Shown piece after piece: positions 24,630 to 33,207 of a DNA stretch of 45,502 nucleotides. The position numbers were made by a program, and so were the translations under genes. This stretch comes from a bacterium (lineage in GTDB: Bacteria > JAGOBX01), in contig JAKPEO010000006.1 of NCBI GenBank assembly GCA_029551925.1, forward strand, positions 1-45,502. The letters are read 5' to 3'. The first letter of the stretch is position 1. Each line of letters begins with the position of its first letter. Below the pieces are notes generated by a model that had not been told where the DNA came from, did not search any database, and worked only from the letters and a program-made list of their open reading frames with translations.

Positions 24630-25604
24630 ATGAAAAGATTTTTTTTGATTTGCGCTTTGATTATTTTTTATATTTTATTGTTCTTAACAATAGAAAATAT
24701 CTTTAATTTAACAAAATATCATAATGATATTTATAATAGAAAAATCAGATTTTTAATAGAAAAAAATCAAGATGCTGATATTTTATTTTTTGGCGCTTCG
24801 ACAATTTTGAATTCTGTCATACCAGAAATTTTTGATAATAAACTAACTGAAAAATCTTTGAAATATCGAAGTTTTAATATTGCTATGCAAGGCGCTACTT
24901 TACCTGAAATATATCTTATTTTGAAAAATATTATTCGATACAAACAAAATAAAATTAAATATGCTTTTATTGGTATTGCGCCGGATTGTTTGAATAAAAA
25001 ACTTTTTTCTAATAACTACTTTCGCAATTTAGCGGATTTTAATGATTTTTTGAAATTTCGAGATTTTTTTACAACTGATGTTTTTCAAAAAGAATTTTTA
25101 TATTATTTTACACGCGGTATCGAAACCTTTGCAATTTATCCGTTTGCTAATTTTTTTGATATTAAAGAAAATTACAAAATACAGCGCGGTTATGAAATAC
25201 CAAATGTTATCACTGTGGTTAATGGAAAAATCAACGAATTTCATTACAACCAACTATTAGAATTATTGAATGTTATGAATAATTGGTCTTTTGATGATTA
25301 TGATAAAAATTTTAAAGCGCTGAATGCGATTGTCAAATTTTGTAAAAATAATAATATTACGCCAATTTTATTTGATGTGCCGCTTTCGCAAATAGCGGTT
25401 GATTATATTACAAAAGAAAAAATTGATTTTTACAAATTGCAAATATCAAATTTTGCGAAATTGCATAATATTCGATATTTTCGTTTTAGCGATATTTACT
25501 CGACAGATTTAAATGATTTTGCTGATGGCTTGCATCTAAAATTTGAGAGCGCTCAAAAATTTACTGAATATTTGGCTGCTACTTTTTTTAATACGCTACC
25601 TTAG
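24630..25604 (+). CDS. SGNH-hydrolase-like membrane-anchored protein, partner of the MBOAT gene
   Basis: A 324-residue protein with one N-terminal membrane anchor (about 4-24) and a periplasmic domain. ILFFGASTILNSVIP (about 50-64) carries the Gly-x-Ser nucleophile block of SGNH hydrolases. FADGLHLKFESAQKF near the C-terminus supplies the Asp-x-x-His pair. This architecture resembles AlgJ/AlgX- and DltD-like proteins, which work with MBOAT proteins to transfer acetyl groups to a polysaccharide outside the cytoplasm. The three-base spacing to the MBOAT gene supports one operon and a joint role. It converges with the response-regulator gene at 25630, with no terminator seen between them. Confidence 0.75.
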   Translation: MKRFFLICALIIFYILLFLTIENIFNLTKYHNDIYNRKIRFLIEKNQDADILFFGASTILNSVIPEIFDNKLTEKSLKYRSFNIAMQGATLPEIYLILKNIIRYKQNKIKYAFIGIAPDCLNKKLFSNNYFRNLADFNDFLKFRDFFTTDVFQKEFLYYFTRGIETFAIYPFANFFDIKENYKIQRGYEIPNVITVVNGKINEFHYNQLLELLNVMNNWSFDDYDKNFKALNAIVKFCKNNNITPILFDVPLSQIAVDYITKEKIDFYKLQISNFAKLHNIRYFRFSDIYSTDLNDFADGLHLKFESAQKFTEYLAATFFNTLP

Positions 25605-25629
25605 CTTTTTATAATTTTTGCAGACAAAT

Positions 25630-26001
25630 TTATTCTAAAATGTTTTTTATTTGTTTAACAAAATCTGTATATGAAAAAGGTTTTGTTATTACTCCGTCAA
25701 ATCCAGCATTTTCAATATTTGTTTTTTCTTTATTTAAAGGTAAAGCAGTAAGCGCATATATCGGCGGTATTTCATTTAATTTTTCTTTTAATATTTTTAT
25801 GATTTCATAACCGTCAAAATCAGGCAGCAGTAAATCCAATAATATTAAATCAACTTTTATTTTTTTATCGATGAGCAGTTCAAATGCTTTTTTACCGCCG
25901 CTTACTTCAATAACTTCTACAAAATCTTCAATCATCTGGCAAATTATATCGCGATTATCTTTATTATCGTCAATTACCATTACTTTTTTTTTTTGAGCCA
26001 T
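25630..26001 (-). CDS. Stand-alone receiver-domain response regulator
   Basis: A 123-residue single-domain receiver. VMVIDDNKDNR (about 8-18) gives the acidic pocket, LILLDLLLPDFDG (about 53-65) the acceptor aspartate, ALTALP the conserved Thr region and VITKPF the conserved Lys. There is no output domain. I choose the ATG at 26001 because GGAG nine bases upstream (26014-26011) fits it; the ATG at 26016 would itself contain that site. The gene overlaps the 3' end of the kinase gene by 32 bases, so the two are translationally coupled and surely partners. The downstream effect must be through protein contact or phosphorelay. Confidence 0.88.
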   Translation of the reverse strand: MAQKKKVMVIDDNKDNRDIICQMIEDFVEVIEVSGGKKAFELLIDKKIKVDLILLDLLLPDFDGYEIIKILKEKLNEIPPIYALTALPLNKEKTNIENAGFDGVITKPFSYTDFVKQIKNILE

Positions 26002-27790
26002 TTTTATTTTCTCCATTTGGTTTTTTATAAGGTATTATTATTTTAAATTCTGTGCCTTTATTTATTTCGCTTTTGAAATGAATAGTGGCTTTTAATAATT
26101 CAACATTCTTTTTTATTATCGTAAGCCCCACACCGCTGCTGCTGAATTTTTTTTGTAAAGCATTCGTCTCTTCTTTTTTGAACGGTTCAAATAATTCTTT
26201 TTGCTTTTCTTTCGCTATGCCTTTGCCGCTGTCTTTGACTATTATAAATATTTTATTACGTGTGGTTTTAATATACAATTTAATATATCCGCTTAATGTA
26301 TTTTTTAAAGAATTTGATAATAAATTTAAAAATATGCTCTTTATTTTGTATTCGTCGCTATATACATTTTGATAAATAAATTTAGTATGACATATAAAAT
26401 TTATATAGCGTTTATCAATTAGCGGATTGATTATATGAAATATATCTTTATACATATTTTGTACATTGAATTTTTTAATATTAAGAGTGTCTTCGTAGTT
26501 ATTTATTATTTTTGTGAAATCCAAAATATTTTCTACCTGAGTTATCATAAATTGGGCATTAGTAATAATTCTATCTATATTTTTTTTCTGGCGGTCATCA
26601 ATTAAATTAATTGTTTTGTTTTTTAAAATTGACGAATAACTTATAATCGAATGCAGCGGAGTCTTTAAATCGTGAACTATATTACGTAGATATTCTTCTT
26701 TACTTTTAAGATCAAATTCTATCCGCGATTGAAGTTTTATTAAATTATCAATGAATTTTTCTTTTTCCGCTAATAAATTATTTGTTCTATTAACATAAAA
26801 TTCTAATTTTTCAGATAACTGCCCTATTTCATCTTTTTGTTTAATATTTAGTTTGTATTCCTTATTTTCGTTAATGTCATTAAAACTGTTAATCATTATA
26901 TTAATCGGAGTATAAATAAGTTTGGTAAAATACAATGCTAGAATTGTTATGGTTATTAATAGCGGCAATAAAATTTTGAAATTCATTAATAAAAAATTAA
27001 CATCAAAAAAAAGATTCAGCCAACCTTTTTTTATGTCAATAGCGAATTTTAAAGTAACATCATCATTTTTGAATACTAAAAAATAAAAGTTATCTATTAA
27101 AACTTCGATATATTTTTTATCTGCATTATTTTTTAAATAATCTGCTAATTTTGATAATTGTGTATGCTTTATATATTTTGCATTAGTTAAACAACCATTA
27201 TTTTCTATCAAATCTAAATTTTGAAAGAAATCATTTGTGTTTATAGTCAAAATAAATAAATATTTATAGTTATCGTTATTATTCAAAAAAATAGGATATA
27301 GTATATAAATATAATTTGAATAATTAGCGGTATATTTTTTTACATTTTGTTCTAATAATCGTTTTTTTAAAATATCAATATATTTGGTTTTTTCATCACA
27401 TATTTTTTTGCCGATGTTTTCGGGCTGAGTAGAAATTAAAATTTCAGTATTATAATCTACCAAATCAAAATCAATTTTTACTTTTGGATTTATGTTCAAA
27501 TAATTATTTATTTTTTTGCGCAATTCTGATAAAAATATATAGCGATATTCTTTATTTTCTAATTTGGCGTTTGAGATTTCGATAAATGTTAATTGTTTAG
27601 TTAATAAATCTAAATTCATAGTTACAATTTCTATAAAAGAATTTAGATTATTATAATTATTTTTTACAATTTCTATTTTATTTTTAATTTTTATGGTATT
27701 AGCGCGTTGTACAAATATCAAATGCGAATAGATTGTTATGAATATTATTACAAAAATAAAACTTATAAAAATTTTATATTTTAATTTCAT
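25970..27790 (-). CDS. Membrane sensor histidine kinase
   Basis: A 606-residue kinase. Membrane helices at about 7-27 and 263-287 flank a periplasmic sensor of about 235 residues, probably Cache-like. HAMP (about 288-340) and a short coiled coil lead to the HisKA domain with HDLKTPLHSIISYSSIL (His373). The ATPase domain has NLLSNSLKNT (N box), KDSGKGIAKEKQ (G1) and SSSGVGLTIIKKNVELL (G2). It overlaps the upstream binding-protein gene by four bases (27787-27790) and the downstream receiver gene by 32, so three coupled genes form one sensory operon. The ligand is likely sensed with help from the binding protein, which is an inference from gene order. Confidence 0.92.
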   Translation of the reverse strand: MKLKYKIFISFIFVIIFITIYSHLIFVQRANTIKIKNKIEIVKNNYNNLNSFIEIVTMNLDLLTKQLTFIEISNAKLENKEYRYIFLSELRKKINNYLNINPKVKIDFDLVDYNTEILISTQPENIGKKICDEKTKYIDILKKRLLEQNVKKYTANYSNYIYILYPIFLNNNDNYKYLFILTINTNDFFQNLDLIENNGCLTNAKYIKHTQLSKLADYLKNNADKKYIEVLIDNFYFLVFKNDDVTLKFAIDIKKGWLNLFFDVNFLLMNFKILLPLLITITILALYFTKLIYTPINIMINSFNDINENKEYKLNIKQKDEIGQLSEKLEFYVNRTNNLLAEKEKFIDNLIKLQSRIEFDLKSKEEYLRNIVHDLKTPLHSIISYSSILKNKTINLIDDRQKKNIDRIITNAQFMITQVENILDFTKIINNYEDTLNIKKFNVQNMYKDIFHIINPLIDKRYINFICHTKFIYQNVYSDEYKIKSIFLNLLSNSLKNTLSGYIKLYIKTTRNKIFIIVKDSGKGIAKEKQKELFEPFKKEETNALQKKFSSSGVGLTIIKKNVELLKATIHFKSEINKGTEFKIIIPYKKPNGENKNGSKKKSNGN

Positions 27791-28959
27791 TGCAATACCT
27801 GTATATCCGATACTTTAATTTTTATATCTTCTAATTTTAAATTATCATTATATTTTTTTAAAGCATTTGGATTAATAAACTTCAAGTTTTTTACATTATA
27901 CAAAATATTCAAATCTCTAAAATTTTTGTTATTGACAAAATCATTAAATCTTTCAGCTGCTAATTCGCCTTGTTCTTCTTCGTTTTCACAAACTCCTAAT
28001 AGCGCTCCGTTATTTATATAACTTTTTAAACTGGATAATAGCGGCTTTTTAGTATTTTCTATTAACCATTTAAAAACTTCTGATATTTCTAATAATCGCC
28101 CGCTTTTATCTTTATATGCGCCCATTGCTCCGCAGAATATTACATCAATATCTTTCTGCGCTGAATATTTTAAAATTCCATTTTTTAATTTTTCAAAATC
28201 ATTATCTACAATAAAATCTATAAATTCATATTGCGGATAAAATTGTTTATTTTCCATAATATATTTAATTTTAAAATTTGTTGTATTAGATTTTTCTGAA
28301 ACGAAAAGTATCTTGATTTTATCTTTTGCAAATATCTTTTGATATAATTCTAATGTTTCAAAAATTAATTCTTTTTGATACACTCCTGAAACATTTAAGA
28401 CTCCGCTATTTGGAGTTCTTATAATATCATATTTTAATGGAGTAGTATTTAATCCCCAAAATATTATCGGTATATCGCTGCCAAAATAATATGTCCCAAT
28501 TTTTTCTACTGCATCATCTTCGCTTAACATAATTAGATTTGGTTTATAGTCATTCACACATTGAACCACTTTTTCGATATTATTTACAATTTCAAAATTT
28601 TCCATATATTCTTTTGAATTTAACCAAATTCGTTTTATTTCTAATTGATCAAATTTATAATAGTCATCAAAAGTATTAGTTTTTTCAAATATTTTCTTAG
28701 AATATTTCTTATCTATATAGTCGTATTCAATTAGTTTTTTTAATAATCCAGCAAACCTTAATTGCGAAATAAGAAATTGTGGATGATAAGAATCAACAAT
28801 CAAAATTTTATAATATTCTTTGTAATTATTTTTAGCGGCAGACGGTTTTACTTTAATATCAATATCAAAATCAAATTCAAAATGATAAGGAATAAATGAA
28901 AGCGCAATAGAAAACAGCAAGAGTATAATTAATATTCCTATTGCTATTTTTGTCTTCAT
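27787..28959 (-). CDS. ABC-type substrate-binding-like protein (PF04392-like) of a kinase operon
   Basis: A 390-residue exported protein with an N-terminal signal or anchor (about 4-23). The following fold shows alternating strands and helices typical of periplasmic binding proteins: KILIVDSYHPQFLISQLR (about 51-68), LIMLSEDDAVEKIGTYYFG (about 135-153), PIIFWGLNTTP (about 157-167) and SGVLNVSGVYQKELIFETLE (about 177-196). This resembles the ABC_sub_bind family (PF04392). No transporter genes are adjacent, and the stop overlaps the kinase start by four bases, so it is probably a ligand-binding accessory of the kinase. A CRP-type box and a hairpin lie in its upstream region. Family assignment is moderate; ligand unknown. 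Confidence 0.7.
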   Translation of the reverse strand: MKTKIAIGILIILLLFSIALSFIPYHFEFDFDIDIKVKPSAAKNNYKEYYKILIVDSYHPQFLISQLRFAGLLKKLIEYDYIDKKYSKKIFEKTNTFDDYYKFDQLEIKRIWLNSKEYMENFEIVNNIEKVVQCVNDYKPNLIMLSEDDAVEKIGTYYFGSDIPIIFWGLNTTPLKYDIIRTPNSGVLNVSGVYQKELIFETLELYQKIFAKDKIKILFVSEKSNTTNFKIKYIMENKQFYPQYEFIDFIVDNDFEKLKNGILKYSAQKDIDVIFCGAMGAYKDKSGRLLEISEVFKWLIENTKKPLLSSLKSYINNGALLGVCENEEEQGELAAERFNDFVNNKNFRDLNILYNVKNLKFINPNALKKYNDNLKLEDIKIKVSDIQVLQ

Positions 28960-28996
28960 AATAAATAAAATTTCCTTTAAAATAATTTGAAATTGC

Positions 28997-29020
28997 GAAT
29001 CTGCACATATTCGCAGATTC
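28997..29020 (-). promoter_or_regulatory. Perfect 8-bp hairpin in the leader of the binding-protein/kinase/receiver operon
   Basis: GAATCTGC at 28997-29004 is the exact reverse complement of GCAGATTC at 29013-29020 with an eight-base loop. No T-run follows on either strand, so it is probably an RNA leader structure or an operator rather than a terminator. It lies between the proposed -10 box and the ATG at 28959. Confidence 0.6.
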
Positions 29021-29047
29021 TTCTTAATTTTTCTATGTATATAATAT

Positions 29048-29076
29048 ATTATAACTTAAAATTTTATAATTATCTA
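29048..29076 (-). promoter_or_regulatory. Candidate promoter of the binding-protein/kinase/receiver operon
   Basis: Minus strand TATAAT (29053-29048) has a weak -35, TAGATA (29076-29071, four of six matches), at 17-base spacing. A perfect -10 with a poor -35 is what an activator-dependent promoter would show. The predicted start is about 29041. Confidence 0.5.
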
Positions 29077-29091
29077 TAAAAATTTATTTTT

Positions 29092-29107
29092 TGTGAATTT
29101 AATCACA
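29092..29107. promoter_or_regulatory. Perfect CRP-type operator TGTGA-N6-TCACA
   Basis: TGTGA at 29092-29096, six bases, TCACA at 29103-29107: the full symmetrical core of the CRP site. Its centre is about 58 bases upstream of the start point predicted from the -10 box at 29048-29053, close to the classical -61.5 activator position. No CRP-family gene is in the window. Confidence 0.6.
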
Positions 29108-29294
29108 GAACCCTAAAATGCGCTCAAAAGAAAAGTCATTCAAAAAAGACGCTATAAAAAAAATTGTATAAATGCGTTTTTGATTAGTTTTAATACAAGT
29201 TAACGCTTAAAATTAGGGATAAAATACACAAAATTGCATAAAATACAGGTTTTTTTGGATTTATAGTGGACTAAAAAGTCAAGACAAAAAAAAA

Positions 29295-29411
29295 TCAAGC
29301 GACTTTTCCTTTTTTTAAAATTAAATTAATCACCTCCTCGTTACCATAATAAACTTGGTCAGGGCATAAATTAGCAATAGCCGAATGTTCACGCCAAAAA
29401 TTAATTATATT
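29295..29411 (-). pseudogene. C-terminal fragment of an IS3-type transposase (integrase)
   Basis: The minus strand reads NFWREHSAIANLCPDQVYYG, then about 15 further residues to a TGA at 29297-29295. The P-D-Q-V-Y-Y block near the C-terminus is the usual end of IS3/integrase-type transposases (pattern: T-P-x-x-V-Y-Y/F). The catalytic DDE domain upstream is absent, and beyond about 29411 the frame becomes AT-rich without family resemblance, so this is a decayed remnant. TGGACTAAAAAGTCAAGACA at about 29268-29287 may be part of the element's end. Confidence 0.55.
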
Positions 29412-29486
29412 TATATATTTATAAAAAAAATAATTATGTATGGATACTATGTCTGTATATTTCACGCAAAAATTAAATAAAAAATA

Positions 29487-29515
29487 TTGCTTTATTTTAC
29501 TAAATAAATTAAAAT
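29487..29515 (+). promoter_or_regulatory. Candidate promoter of the gyrA-led operon
   Basis: TTGCTT at 29487-29492 and TAAAAT at 29510-29515 are separated by 17 bases. The leader to the ATG at 29584 would be about 62 bases. Confidence 0.42.
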
Positions 29516-29583
29516 AGATAAATTATATTTTTTTATTTATTTATAAATATTTTTTACTAAAATTTTGTGGTGTGTGATAATTA

Positions 29584-32241
29584 ATGTCAGAAAAAAATGA
29601 ACAAAACTTGGAAGGCAAAAGCAATAATATAAATTCTGAAAATGCCTCTGCGGCTAATAATACAGACGCACAAAATAGTGGAGTTTTACTTGAAAACATA
29701 AAACCGGCTTTCATCGAAGATGAAATGAAATATTCTTATATTGATTATTCGATGAGTGTAATAATAGGCCGCGCATTACCTGATGTTCGCGACGGTTTAA
29801 AGCCGGTTCATCGCAGAATACTATATGCAATGAACGATATGGGCTTACATTTCAATAAGCCGTATCGCAAAAGTGCGAGAATCGTTGGGGAAGTATTAGG
29901 TAAATATCATCCGCACGGCGATGCCGCTGTTTATGATACAATGGTGCGTATGGTGCAGACATTTTCGCTGCGCTATCCGTTAATTGACGGACAGGGCAAT
30001 TTTGGCAGCATAGACGGCGATAGTCCAGCTGCAATGCGTTACACAGAAGCGCGAATGAAAAAAATCGCAGCTGAACTACTAAACGACATAGATAAGGAAA
30101 CAGTTGATTTTACGCCGAATTTTGATGAGTCATTAAACGAGCCGACAGTGTTGCCTGCCGCTTTGCCAAATTTATTAATCAATGGTTCATCAGGCATTGC
30201 GGTTGGTATGGCTACAAATATTCCTCCGCATAACATAAAAGATGTATGCAAAGCGATTATAGCGCAAATAGATAATCCTGAAATAGCAATTGACGAACTT
30301 ACAAAAATAATTCAAGGGCCGGATTTTCCGACAGGTGGCATAATCTACGGCAGACGCGGTATCATCGATATGTATGAAACAGGCCGCGGCAAAATAATAG
30401 TGCGCGGCAAAGCGGAAATTGAGCCATTAGAAAAATCTAATAGAGAACAAATAATAATCACTGAAATACCGTATCAAGTAAATAAAACAAATTTAATTGA
30501 GCGGATAGTTGAAAATATTCACGAAAAAGTAATAGAAGGAATATCTGATATTCGCGATGAATCTGATAGAGACGGAATGAGAATAGTAATAGAATTAAAA
30601 CGCGGCGAAAATGCGCAAGTTATATTAAATCAATTATACAAACACACGCCGCTGCAAATAACATTCGGCGTGATAATGCTGGCGATTGTTGATAATCGTC
30701 CAAAAATATTAAATCTAAAAGAATTGATTAATTGCTATATTCATCATCGAATAGAAGTTATTGTCAGACGCACAAAATACGAATTGCGCAAAGCCGAAGA
30801 ACGCGCGCATATATTAGAGGGCTATAAAATAGCGCTCGCAAATTTAGACGAAGTAATTGAGACAATAAAAAAATCCAAAACGCCTGATATTGCGAAATTT
30901 GCATTAATGCAAAAATTTCAAATGACCGAGATTCAAGCAGTATCAGTATTAAAGTTACAATTACAGAGATTAACAGGTTTAGAAATCGAAAAAATAGAGC
31001 AAGAATACAAAGAAATAATTGAATTGATAAAAAAATTAAAGGAAATATTAGCGAACAAAAAATTAGTATTAGATATAATAAAAAACGATTTACAGCGAAT
31101 GATTAATGAATACGGAGATGATAGACACACTGATATAACTGAAAATTACGGCGAATTTGATATGGAAGATTTGATCCCGGATGATGAAGTCGTAATAACC
31201 ATCAGTCATCGCGGCTATATTAAACGCACAGATACTGCTATTTACAAAGCGCAGCGCCGCGGCGGCAAAGGTATATACGGTATGGAAACTGACGAAGATG
31301 ATTTTGTAGCAAAAATGTTTGTAGCGACAAATCACAATTATCTTTTATTTTTTACGAATACCGGAAAAGTGCATTGGCTGAAAGTATATGCAATACCGGA
31401 AGGTCAGCGGCGCAGCAAAGGAAAAGCGATTGTAAATTTACTTGAATTACCGGAAGGCGAACAGATTACTGCTGTAATACCAGTGAAAGAATTTAATGAC
31501 ACAAGTTATCTTGTGATGTTGACCAAAAAAGGAATAATAAAGAAAACATTGCTATCAGCGTATAGTCATCCGCGCAAAGGCGGCATCCAAGCGATAACAT
31601 TACAAGATAATGATACATTAATAACAGTGCAATTATCAGATGGTAATAGCGAAATTATAATCGGAACGCGCAATGGTCAAGCGATAAGATTCAAAGAAAC
31701 TTGCGTTCGTCCGACAGGCAGAACAGCGATGGGCGTAAAAGCAATAGATTTAGACGAACAAAACGGAGATTATGTAATTGGTATGGGAATATTCAAGCCC
31801 GGTATGAGTATTTTAACAGTAACAGAAAATGGCTTTGGCAAACGAACAGATATATCTGAATATAGATTAACCAATCGCGCAGGCAAAGGCATTATCAATA
31901 TAAAGACAAGCGACCGCAACGGTAAAGTAGTAGCGCTATTAGGCGTTGAAGAAACTGACGAATTAATGATTATTACTAAACAAGGAATAATCATCCGTCA
32001 AAAAGTATCTGATATAAGATGCATCGGCAGAAATACGCAAGGCGTAACATTAATAAAAATTGAAGAAAATGACGCTGTAATTGCAATTGACAAAGTTGCA
32101 GAAAGTAATGATTCCGAATTAGAAAACGGTGAAAACAAAATAAACGGACAAACAGAAGAAATAAATAAATCGGAAACTCTCGAAAATAAAAGCGTAGAAA
32201 ATTCAGAAAATAATGAGAGTAATAAAGACAATAATTTTTAA
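29584..32241 (+). CDS. gyrA: DNA gyrase subunit A
   Basis: The DNA-breaking and rejoining subunit of gyrase. An N-terminal extension of about 35 polar residues precedes the conserved [19 protein letters not shown]. The catalytic tyrosine is Tyr153 in AMRYTEARM. The GyrA box QRRGGKGI (about 559-566) separates this from ParC and indicates DNA wrapping. In the quinolone region, [11 protein letters not shown] has Ala114 where E. coli has Ser83, while Asp118 (E. coli Asp87) is kept. The last 40 residues form an Asn/Glu/Lys-rich tail. gyrB is not in the window. ilvE follows after 25 bases on the same strand. The ribosome-binding site is weak. Confidence 0.96.
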   Translation: MSEKNEQNLEGKSNNINSENASAANNTDAQNSGVLLENIKPAFIEDEMKYSYIDYSMSVIIGRALPDVRDGLKPVHRRILYAMNDMGLHFNKPYRKSARIVGEVLGKYHPHGDAAVYDTMVRMVQTFSLRYPLIDGQGNFGSIDGDSPAAMRYTEARMKKIAAELLNDIDKETVDFTPNFDESLNEPTVLPAALPNLLINGSSGIAVGMATNIPPHNIKDVCKAIIAQIDNPEIAIDELTKIIQGPDFPTGGIIYGRRGIIDMYETGRGKIIVRGKAEIEPLEKSNREQIIITEIPYQVNKTNLIERIVENIHEKVIEGISDIRDESDRDGMRIVIELKRGENAQVILNQLYKHTPLQITFGVIMLAIVDNRPKILNLKELINCYIHHRIEVIVRRTKYELRKAEERAHILEGYKIALANLDEVIETIKKSKTPDIAKFALMQKFQMTEIQAVSVLKLQLQRLTGLEIEKIEQEYKEIIELIKKLKEILANKKLVLDIIKNDLQRMINEYGDDRHTDITENYGEFDMEDLIPDDEVVITISHRGYIKRTDTAIYKAQRRGGKGIYGMETDEDDFVAKMFVATNHNYLLFFTNTGKVHWLKVYAIPEGQRRSKGKAIVNLLELPEGEQITAVIPVKEFNDTSYLVMLTKKGIIKKTLLSAYSHPRKGGIQAITLQDNDTLITVQLSDGNSEIIIGTRNGQAIRFKETCVRPTGRTAMGVKAIDLDEQNGDYVIGMGIFKPGMSILTVTENGFGKRTDISEYRLTNRAGKGIINIKTSDRNGKVVALLGVEETDELMIITKQGIIIRQKVSDIRCIGRNTQGVTLIKIEENDAVIAIDKVAESNDSELENGENKINGQTEEINKSETLENKSVENSENNESNKDNNF

Positions 32242-32266
32242 ATTATAATTTTGAGGTGAAAATTAT

Positions 32267-33190
32267 ATGGCATTAAAAAAAACAGAAAAAATCTGGATGA
32301 ACGGCAAATTAGTTGATTGGGATAATGCAAATATTCATATTTTATCGCATGTAATACATTATGGTTCGAGCGTATTTGAAGGTATGCGCTGTTATAAAAA
32401 TCCAAAAGGTTCTGCGTGTTTTAGATTAAAAGAGCATATGGAACGCTTAAAAAATTCCGCTAAAATTTATAGAATGGAAATAAAATATACAGTTGAAGAA
32501 TTGTGCAATGCGGTATTAGAGACAATAAAAGTTAATAAATTAGAAAGTTGCTATGTTAGACCAATAGCGTATCGCGGCTACGGCAAAATGGGAGTAAATC
32601 CATTCAATTGTCCGGTTGATGTTTCTATTGCCGTATGGGAATGGGGCAAATATTTGGGAGAAGAAGGTATGGAAAAAGGAATAGATGTTTGTGTATCTTC
32701 TTGGAACAGATTAGCGCCGAATACAATGCCGGCAATGTCCAAAGCGGGCGGAAATTATTTGAATAGCCAATTAATAAAAATGGAAGCGCTGTTAAACGGC
32801 TATGCCGAAGGCATCGGTTTAGATGTAAATGGCTATGTTTCAGAATGCAGCGGCGAAAATTTATTTATTGTATTAAAAGGTAAGATTATAACGCCGCCGC
32901 TGTCAAATGCCGGACTGCCGGGCATAACGCGCGATTCAGTTATCAAACTTGCAAAAGATAACGGCATAGAATTAATAGAGCAGCCGATTTCCCGCGAATT
33001 ATTGTATATCTGCGATGAATTATTTTTAACAGGCAGTGCCGCTGAAATTACGCCTGTTCGGACAGTTGACAAAATTCAAATAGGCGCCGGCAAACGCGGA
33101 CCTATCACAAAATTATTGCAAGAAAAATTTTTTGATATAGTAGAATGCAGAACAGAAGATAAATATAATTGGTTAACATATGTGAAATAA
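32267..33190 (+). CDS. ilvE: Branched-chain amino acid aminotransferase
   Basis: A fold-type IV pyridoxal-phosphate aminotransferase that interconverts Leu, Ile and Val with their 2-oxo acids. It has 307 residues, the normal length. N-terminal [20 protein letters not shown] and [13 protein letters not shown] (about 37-49) are typical of Ilv[18 protein letters not shown] (about 158-174) contains the Schiff-base lysine. [15 protein letters not shown] (about 248-262) is the conserved C-terminal cofactor-phosphate region. GAGGTG lies ahead of the ATG. gltA begins 17 bases downstream, and gyrA ends 25 bases upstream, so the three are probably co-transcribed. Confidence 0.94.
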   Translation: MALKKTEKIWMNGKLVDWDNANIHILSHVIHYGSSVFEGMRCYKNPKGSACFRLKEHMERLKNSAKIYRMEIKYTVEELCNAVLETIKVNKLESCYVRPIAYRGYGKMGVNPFNCPVDVSIAVWEWGKYLGEEGMEKGIDVCVSSWNRLAPNTMPAMSKAGGNYLNSQLIKMEALLNGYAEGIGLDVNGYVSECSGENLFIVLKGKIITPPLSNAGLPGITRDSVIKLAKDNGIELIEQPISRELLYICDELFLTGSAAEITPVRTVDKIQIGAGKRGPITKLLQEKFFDIVECRTEDKYNWLTYVK

Positions 33191-33207
33191 TTTTTCAGGA
33201 GGCAGAA

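Larger units (their letters stand above)
28960..29583. other. 624-base intergenic region between the sensory operon and gyrA
   Basis: From left to right it holds the leader hairpin, a promoter, the CRP-type box, an AT-rich stretch of about 160 bases with nothing recognisable, a possible insertion-sequence end, the IS3-type fragment, and the candidate gyrA promoter. No intact gene is present. Confidence 0.6.
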
